The notes below the pieces were generated by a model that made no database searches, was not told where the DNA came from, and saw only the letters and a program-made list of their open reading frames with translations. The position numbers and the translations under genes are program-made. This document shows, one piece after another, positions 57,616 to 64,000 of a stretch of 64,000 bases of DNA. Source of the stretch: Casuarius casuarius (lineage: Eukaryota > Chordata > Aves > Casuariiformes > Casuariidae); contig PTFA01000311.1 of the NCBI GenBank assembly GCA_003342895.1, positions 749,804-813,803 on the forward strand, given 5' to 3'. How positions within the stretch are numbered: position 1 is the first letter of the stretch; each line of letters opens with the position of its first letter.

Positions 57616-59767
57616 ACTGAGCTAAAGCCAGCAACTCACTTCACGTTGGCTATTTAAATGTCTCATGATTTTAATTTACCACTACATTCAGAGCTGATAC
57701 AGAATGACAAATTATGGTCTGTTCATCACTAGTCTCTTGAGCCTATCAGCTCCCCCATCAAATTTTTCCCCTCAAGTTCTTCAAAGTACAAAGGCTAAAA
57801 ATTAGGTCTGACAATATGAGGTAGCAAACCAGCTTGGAGGGGATGACAGGTATCATCTGGAATGATTAAAAAATCTATTAACAAGATGATTAATACTCAC
57901 TCAATCCGCTTGTGTTAGGCCTGTTTTAATATTGACCAGAATAAGGACCTGCAGTTAACTCTCATTTGTCTCGGGCTGGACTATCATCTCCCAGTTGCAG
58001 AAGCAGCTTGGCTGGTAGGACTTGTGAGCGCAGGGGCCATACAAACATGGGTAAAATGCTTTCAGGCCAGTTCAGCTCTGGAAAGAGTGCAGCTACTTTG
58101 GTGTCGTGTTGAGCCAGAGCCAATAAATGTCATTAGGTATCAGCCATGCCCATGAAGAGCCAGGCCTGGTGTCTCCGTACTGCATTCCCAACACAGAGGG
58201 AATGGTGAAGATATACCCACTTGATTCCACATTAAGTCCAGCTGGGCTTATCAGAGCCAAGCTCTAATAAGGACCATGGTCGGTGCACCCCAGCATTATT
58301 CAGCATTTTCACATGACGACTTAGCCTTGCTGCTGCTCCAAACCTGGGCTGACTCCATGCATTTGCATTACACCAAATCTAACAAGACTCCCAGAACCAA
58401 GGGCTTGCTAAAAACACACCCGAGTGCCCCTGCGGGAGCCAACCCTGGTCTGCGATGGTCAGAGCCACGGCCCTGGGGCCAACGCATCTGGCTGCACCCA
58501 CGCTGCCTCCTTATAGAGACACTGAAATGTCCCTATGCTAAACTCCCTATGGAGTTCAATGGCACCAATGTGACCAGTGTTTCACTCTTGCCAGGCTATC
58601 TCAGATCTCCATTGTCCCAGCAAATGGAGAATGTAGGCATCTGTATAGCCACTGGCCATTAAAACTAGAGGTAGCTCTTCCATCACTTTCAATGAGCTTG
58701 AGAAAACACCCAGGGAGAACTGAGACTTAAGAAGCCAATTAGACTGCAATTCAAACTCACGATTGTTTCAAGATATATATTCCCTCAGGAAAGTCTCAGA
58801 GAGCGGATAGCTGGGGTAAATACATACAACACCACTGCTCTCTGTACTTCTAAGTCTAGCTGCTTAACCCAGATGCTTTGTACTATAGCAGAAGTCCAAA
58901 ACAGATGTTAAATCAAGCTAGCAGAACAAGAAAAGTCTTATTCAAGAAAATCTAGAAAAAGCACTGCATTCAAGAGTTGGGTAGTATGCAGTCTCCCACA
59001 CCATCAGTTCAGCTCATAGAAAAAAGAGGATGCTTCCAGTATGAAATACTTCATATGGCAGCAAATCTCTGTATTTTTTTCAGGTGATTATCACAAGCTA
59101 AATATTTTGATAATTTTCAAACATTTTTATTCTGGTAACAAAAGGCCTTTCACCTGCATTTGCTATGTGCAAGTAGCACTTTCCCTCAGCACTAAGCAGC
59201 AGAGCTGCAATGGCCAAACATCGAACTGTCTCTACGAGACTCTGTATTCATTATGTAGATTCTACCCGTGTGGAAAAAAAACCATCACCATTCGCCCCAG
59301 TAAAAAAAGCTACATTACAATTGTTCCAAATTCATAAATGTACTAGACAACATCACATAGCCTAAACCAGTTCAGGCCAAATTCTCCCCTTCTTTTCATT
59401 TCTGTCACACAAGTGATTTCTTCAGGAGATAAGAGATGAATGTTGCAACCTTTTCCTTCTCTAATCATTTTCAAAAGCCATTTTTGAGCTAAACATTGGA
59501 TTAGAAGCCATGGTTTACAAGTGGCAAATATTGATCTTATTTGCAGCGATATAAAATCTCTGACTGATGAGTAGCGCAATACACACAGCTAACTGCTGAC
59601 TATAGGCATGGCGTTTTTGACTGCTAGAGCCATGTTCTCCAGCGCAGAGTGCCAAATATTTCATTAATTGATACAGGGAAGTAATTCAATATCACATAAT
59701 AGCAATAATTCAAAAACTCATGTGGTAAAGGTTTACAAAACAACAAATATTCAAAGTCCTCAGTGGG
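57616..59767. other. No gene seen; second GC-rich patch at 58400-58520
   Basis: 58400-58520 is GC-rich with CpGs inside a 128-codon plus-strand frame (58276-58662). The frame starts in AT-balanced sequence and has no splice evidence. The rest is AT-rich. Confidence 0.35.
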
Positions 59768-59781
59768 TTTTTTTTTTTTTT
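59768..59781. repeat. Poly(T) run, 14 bp
   Basis: Low-complexity tract. Confidence 0.8.
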
Positions 59782-61932
59782 CTGGTGCCCTAGCTCATTT
59801 TTGCAAGTGTTTTTGCCATGAAAATAGAAATCACTCTGAAAATTGGACTAGAAGTCTTCTAATCCTAAATCCTTTCAAGGATAAATGGGCTATTTCATGT
59901 TAGTTTAAATTAATTATTGTATATACATTATGTGCACCAAATTGCTTCGGAAAAGGAAGGAGAGGAAGTCTACACTAGATTATGCCAGATTAATTTCAGT
60001 GCAACTCCTTCAGTTTCAGTAAGAATAATTTACACCACTATTACCAAGAGCAAAATATGTCATAATGCCTACCAGTTAATGGAAACTCAGTACCTCTGGC
60101 AGATGCAGTGCCCAGATTTCAGCTTTCCTTGTATAATCTTGTAGTTTTTTCTTAGTGATTAAAGCAAATACAGAAAGAATCCATCAATTTTCACCTCACT
60201 CTAGTTACTCTCAGTGATTATTACTTACTTTGAATGAAATTCTTACAAAGTCTCTTACAGAAATACAGGGATCGTAAATACTAATTTATTTTCAAGATTT
60301 TTTTTTCTTTCTTAAAATTAGAAGCTGAGCTAATTTGCAGTCCAGTCCTTCAGAAGAAAGGTAACACTAGGTGCATTAGTGTCTCCTCAGAAAGAGTTCA
60401 CTGGTTTCTGCTGCTTATTTTCTCAATGGAAATGATTATTTATGCTAACAACAAGGTCAAGGACTGTTCTGGAAAGGAAGATGAATTGTCCAATAGGAGA
60501 TGAACATGTAAACATGGTTGGTTTAATGCCACTGAAAATATCATGGTAAGAAAAACACACAAAATGCATGACCAATAATAATGTAATTTAATAAAGCATT
60601 GGTCAAGCCTTACATCAGCAGTGTACTAACTGCTTTGGACTGTAAACTCATGTATTAGGCAAGCACTGAGAACAGATCCTTGATGAAATAGGTACAGGTC
60701 AGTAAGAAGTTAGAGCCTCCAAGCAAGAAGCTGGAGGAAAGCTGGTCTTTTACACAGCCAGAAGATCTTGTCAGGCAAATTGTTTTGGGGAGAAAGTTCA
60801 CAGTATACCTTACAAGATGTGACTTGTGATTTGGCTAGAGAGATCAAACAGCTTTTCTTCCCATCTTTCCCTGGGAAGAAATTAAGTTAAACAGCATTAA
60901 GGAAAAAAAAAGAAAAAGAACAGCACAGGTCATGAAAATCGATAGGAAGAACAGGTTATGAAGAGGAGTGGAAACCTTTCAAGCCGAGCAGGGAAATCAG
61001 TGCACTGGGAGTCATGGACACTATTTATGTTTTCTTCAGTTACAGCTTACATTTTATTATTGTTGATCCCAGCACACTGAGCATGTTCAGCTTTGGGACT
61101 TCAAAATATTAGAAAAATATCATGGGCAGATAACTAGCAGAGACAAAAAACAGGGTCTGGGGAACTAAGAAAGTGCCCAAGATTATTCTGTTCATTATCT
61201 GTATTTACTTGGCTAATTTACAGAACGATGCAGAGAAGAGAGAACAGTTTCACCAATCCTGTCACTGACCACAATTAATGAGCTGTGATCAAGACAGACA
61301 TGAGCAGTTTCAGACCAAACAGATTTCCATTGTTCATTAAAAGTTAGAAAATGCTGCTTCTTAGAAACATGCCAGCTGTATCCAAGAAACTGTCAGCTGG
61401 TGTTACCAATATTGCCTCTCAAGTCTTGACCCATTGCCCAGAAGTCCACTGGGTGACCTTGATCTCAATGGCTTGTGGTAGTAAAGCAATATCTATAAAT
61501 AATGCATTAAAAGTGTCCTTCCATGCTGGCAGACTCACATTTGTCAGGCATTTCATACTATTCCAGGCTACTTTTTGTGGTGCTTTCTTAATGTGCTATA
61601 CATTTTTTCTTCAACTGCTTTAATATGGATTTATCCCTTCCTAAAGTATATGTTTTAATACTGATTTGTCTCTTCATCAAACGCAGCCTGAAAAACAACA
61701 GTTGGTGAGTGCAGTGGAAAAAAAATCAGTTTAGGGATATCAGATAAAATGTTGGCAACTTTACTCCTTTTTTTTAAATGCTGGGAGCAACTTGCATTGT
61801 AACGGCATTTTTATGTAATCTGATATTTCAAAGTGCTTTACAAAGCAGTTAACTACATACATAGGAATACAGAATACTGTTATAAGTAATTAGGCATAAG
61901 CAGGGATTTGATTTATCTACTAGACTCAATAA
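59782..61932. other. No gene seen; AT-rich unique sequence
   Basis: No supported gene. A possible 18-nt micro-exon at 61679-61705 (AAACGCAG, then CCTGAAAAACAACAGTTG, then GTGAGTGC) is noted but not called. A frame at 61351-61623 lacks support. Confidence 0.4.
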
Positions 61933-62690
61933 TCATCGCTTTATCATAGAAAATAGGCATAGGAGGAGCTACATGTGGCCAACCTCCGCTTCGTGCAGGA
62001 TCACCAGCCTCTAACTCAACTTCACCATCCACTTAAATCTCCCAGCAATGGACACTCCACACTCCTCCTTGGTGTTCTCTTTATTTAACCAGCTCTATTA
62101 TTAGAAATATTTTCCCAACATCTAATATAAATTAAACTCTAGAATTTATTGAAGTCTGCTTTCTTAAAATTGATTTTCTTTAACTATGAACCCTATCCTT
62201 TCATGATTGTTACCTTTCTCCTTCACATTCTCTGCCAGTCTTTCTGGTCAGAATCAAATTTAATAGATCTCCCAGCTAATTCATTTGTCTACCATCTATA
62301 GAGAGAAGTTCCTCCCAACACAGTACAGTAACATTTTGGACAGTCTCTACTGTCCAGCTGCACTCTGTCCATAACAGAGAGTTAAAAATCTCTGTTGACA
62401 GTTGGATGTTGGATAATTTTGTTAAGTTAAAAACCAAAAATCCTTATCCATCTGATCCTTCTGAGGTGATGGAGATTTCCTTATTTTATTATAGATTTAC
62501 AGTAGACAACTACCATGAAAATACTCATGTTCTTTACCCCTTTTTGCATGACCTCAAGACTGTCAAGAGGACTACTTTTCCTTACATATTGGACTATTTT
62601 GGTGTAGACATCCTTTATTCACACCTCCTTTCTTTCTTTTCTGCCAGTCTTTCCTGAATGACCTCCGCCCTTCTGCGTTAGTGCTTGATT
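61933..62690 (-). mobile_element. CR1 LINE copy: endonuclease domain fused to 3' end (RT region missing)
   Basis: Read on the minus strand, 62690-62160 matches the CR1 ORF2 endonuclease domain in order: FRKDWQKRKKGG (usual FRKDRQGRRGGGVALY); then KGVKNMSIFMVVVYC (usual KGVxNKGDVVVGVYYRPP); then a decayed GDFNYPDI block (NRDF); then LGDLLNLILTRK (usual GALLDLILTNK); then NNHERIGF (usual SDHEMVEF). It is followed at once, at about 62150-61940, by CR1 3'-end sequence: TTAGATGTTGGGAAAATATT (usual LDIRKxFF-coding TTAGATATTAGGAAAAA), then GGAGGTTGGCC, and finally TATTTTCTATGAT, which resembles the CR1 terminal ATTCTATGATTCT repeat. The reverse-transcriptase region that normally separates these parts is absent. 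Stops and frameshifts are frequent; the copy is dead. Confidence 0.82.
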
Positions 62691-63060
62691 GTGATCATGT
62701 TCACTTTAATGTGAGTGTGTAGTGGGACTTCAGGGTCCTCTTGTTTTTTTCTAAAACTTCTCACATTATCAGAGAACAGCCATTTCATATGATCTCTAGG
62801 CTGACCTATCATTTTTCTTACTTCCCCTCTTCTGATCACCCTTTGTTCAGCTCGCCATTGCTTATGGTTTCCTGTGAGACTGTAATACCACCTCTACCTC
62901 TGAGCTTACTTCCATGCCTTCCTCGCTAGATTAACAGGCCTTGGGCCAAAAACGTTCTTGTCCCACTCCAGGAAATGAATCCCATCCCCCTTCCTAACAA
63001 GTTCTCCAGCAATCCCAGGCAAGGACCAGGGCAGAGCAGTTTCCTCCAGTGGGATGGACT
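62691..63060 (-). mobile_element. Possible 5' extension of the CR1 copy
   Basis: The segment directly upstream of the endonuclease motifs (on the minus strand) may be the start of ORF2 or ORF1-side CR1 sequence. Strings near 62940-63010 (CCAGGAAATGAATCCCATC) recall upstream CR1 regions, but no protein motif can be aligned with confidence. Confidence 0.3.
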
Positions 63061-64000
63061 CACAAAAATGCCATGCACTTCAGAAGCAAGGTGCTTCAGC
63101 CTGGATATTTAATGAAGACACATATAAATTCAAAGAAGCTTGCAGGGAAGGGAAACATCCTGCTTTCTGTAATTGCTTTTTATCTCAATTCTAAGGAATG
63201 CAGGAGAGGAAAACAGAGTCCTCGGAGTTACACGTGGCAGATATTCAGAGCTGCATCCTTCGGGTGGCTGGAGGACAACTGAGAAAGAGGAAGGAAGTCC
63301 ATCTTAAAGAAAATGCAGCTCCAGAAAGCTCTCAAAGCTAAGCAACCTTATTCTTGAGGAGCTCGTTTCTTAGCTTTCAAATTAGGATCATATATCCATT
63401 TTGAGAGTTAGCATTTGGAGCAAAGGTCCTCAAGACCCTACAATGAAGCACTGCCCACTCTGACAGGCAGTACTGAGGAGCCAGGCAGTGCTAAGGTGGC
63501 CCTTCAGCTCCCACATCTCGGAGATGCCCCAGGGTCAGCCAGGACAGGAGACTCATGTCAAACACCTGCTGACTTTTCATCTTCCTGCTCTTAACAGTTC
63601 TCTCTTATAACTTTGTTTCCAATTTGTAATGATAAACTTTCCTTTGATGCACTTGATGCACATTTTTTTCTACACTAATCAGGTTTCGAGGAAGATTTCA
63701 AGTAATTCAGCAAACGCAAGGCACATTTCTTTCCCAGAAACAAAAAAAATCTTAATAATGCAGTGTTACAAACAAATCCCTTTAGTGCCTAGAAACCAGG
63801 ACAAATTTGGAGTACCTCCAGAGCTGTGATGTGTTTTCCACCAACCTGCTACAGTCTTTTGAAGGGTAAAACCATCAAGGGCCAAGACACAGAAAGAGTC
63901 ATTCCAGTGAGATGCTAACCAGTGTCTTCCAGCAAGGGACAAGTGACAGAGACACAGTCCAGGACTGTAGGAATCCCCATGTTGTCACAATGCATAAACA
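63061..64000. other. No gene seen to the window end
   Basis: Unique sequence of mixed composition. A frame at 63049-63282 is unsupported. Nothing recognised at the right edge. Confidence 0.4.

Noticed and set aside
61679..61705. 18-nt micro-exon PEKQQL between CGCAG and GTGAGTGC
   Set aside because: Too short to distinguish from chance without transcript data.
1..64000. CRISPR arrays, operons, bacterial-type promoters, phage or plasmid functions
   Set aside because: No regularly spaced repeats, no Shine-Dalgarno-linked gene trains, and the LINE fossils show this is vertebrate nuclear DNA.

Overview
This 64 kb window looks like vertebrate nuclear DNA, most likely from a bird or another sauropsid. 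It is AT-rich, most of it is CpG-poor, and no long bacterial-type reading frames or operons are present. The recognisable interspersed repeats are few and old: two decayed CR1 (chicken-repeat-1 type) LINE copies and two or three decayed L2-like LINE fragments. There are no Alu/B1/L1-type elements and no intact retrovirus. CR1 and L2 relics with no young repeats point to a bird-like genome; the species and locus cannot be named from sequence alone.

No complete protein-coding gene was found. The window reads as intergenic or deep intronic sequence. Several short blocks combine an open frame with a good splice acceptor and donor, or with an acceptor, stop codon and AATAAA signal. On the minus strand these are at 322-400, 2185-2357, 10785-11129, 14828-14912 and 28315-28416. 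On the plus strand they are at 9427-9990, 15547-15613 with 15912-15962, and 37107-37280. I do not recognise any of the encoded peptides. Good splice-like strings are common by chance over 64 kb, so all are low-confidence exon candidates, coding or lncRNA.

Layout: 0-9.3 kb holds two minus-strand exon candidates, a block with conserved-element-like texture (2405-2780) and simple repeats. From 9.3 to 11.2 kb two candidate 3'-terminal exons face each other. From 11 to 24.5 kb the sequence is mostly featureless, with a palindromic MITE-like relic at 16.4 kb. From 24.7 to 27.2 kb an L2-like relic is followed by a reverse-oriented CR1 reverse-transcriptase fragment. From 27 to 53 kb there is AT-rich unique DNA with GC-rich islets, hairpins, microsatellites and several conserved-element-like blocks. 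L2-like relics lie near 54 kb. At 61.9-62.7 kb a CR1 copy joins the endonuclease domain directly to the CR1 3' end, with the reverse-transcriptase region missing.

I found no new enzyme system, CRISPR array or RNA-gene cluster. The observations most worth checking are the deleted CR1, the phase-compatible minus-strand exon candidates, the convergent terminal-exon candidates and the GC-rich hairpin at 37.7 kb.
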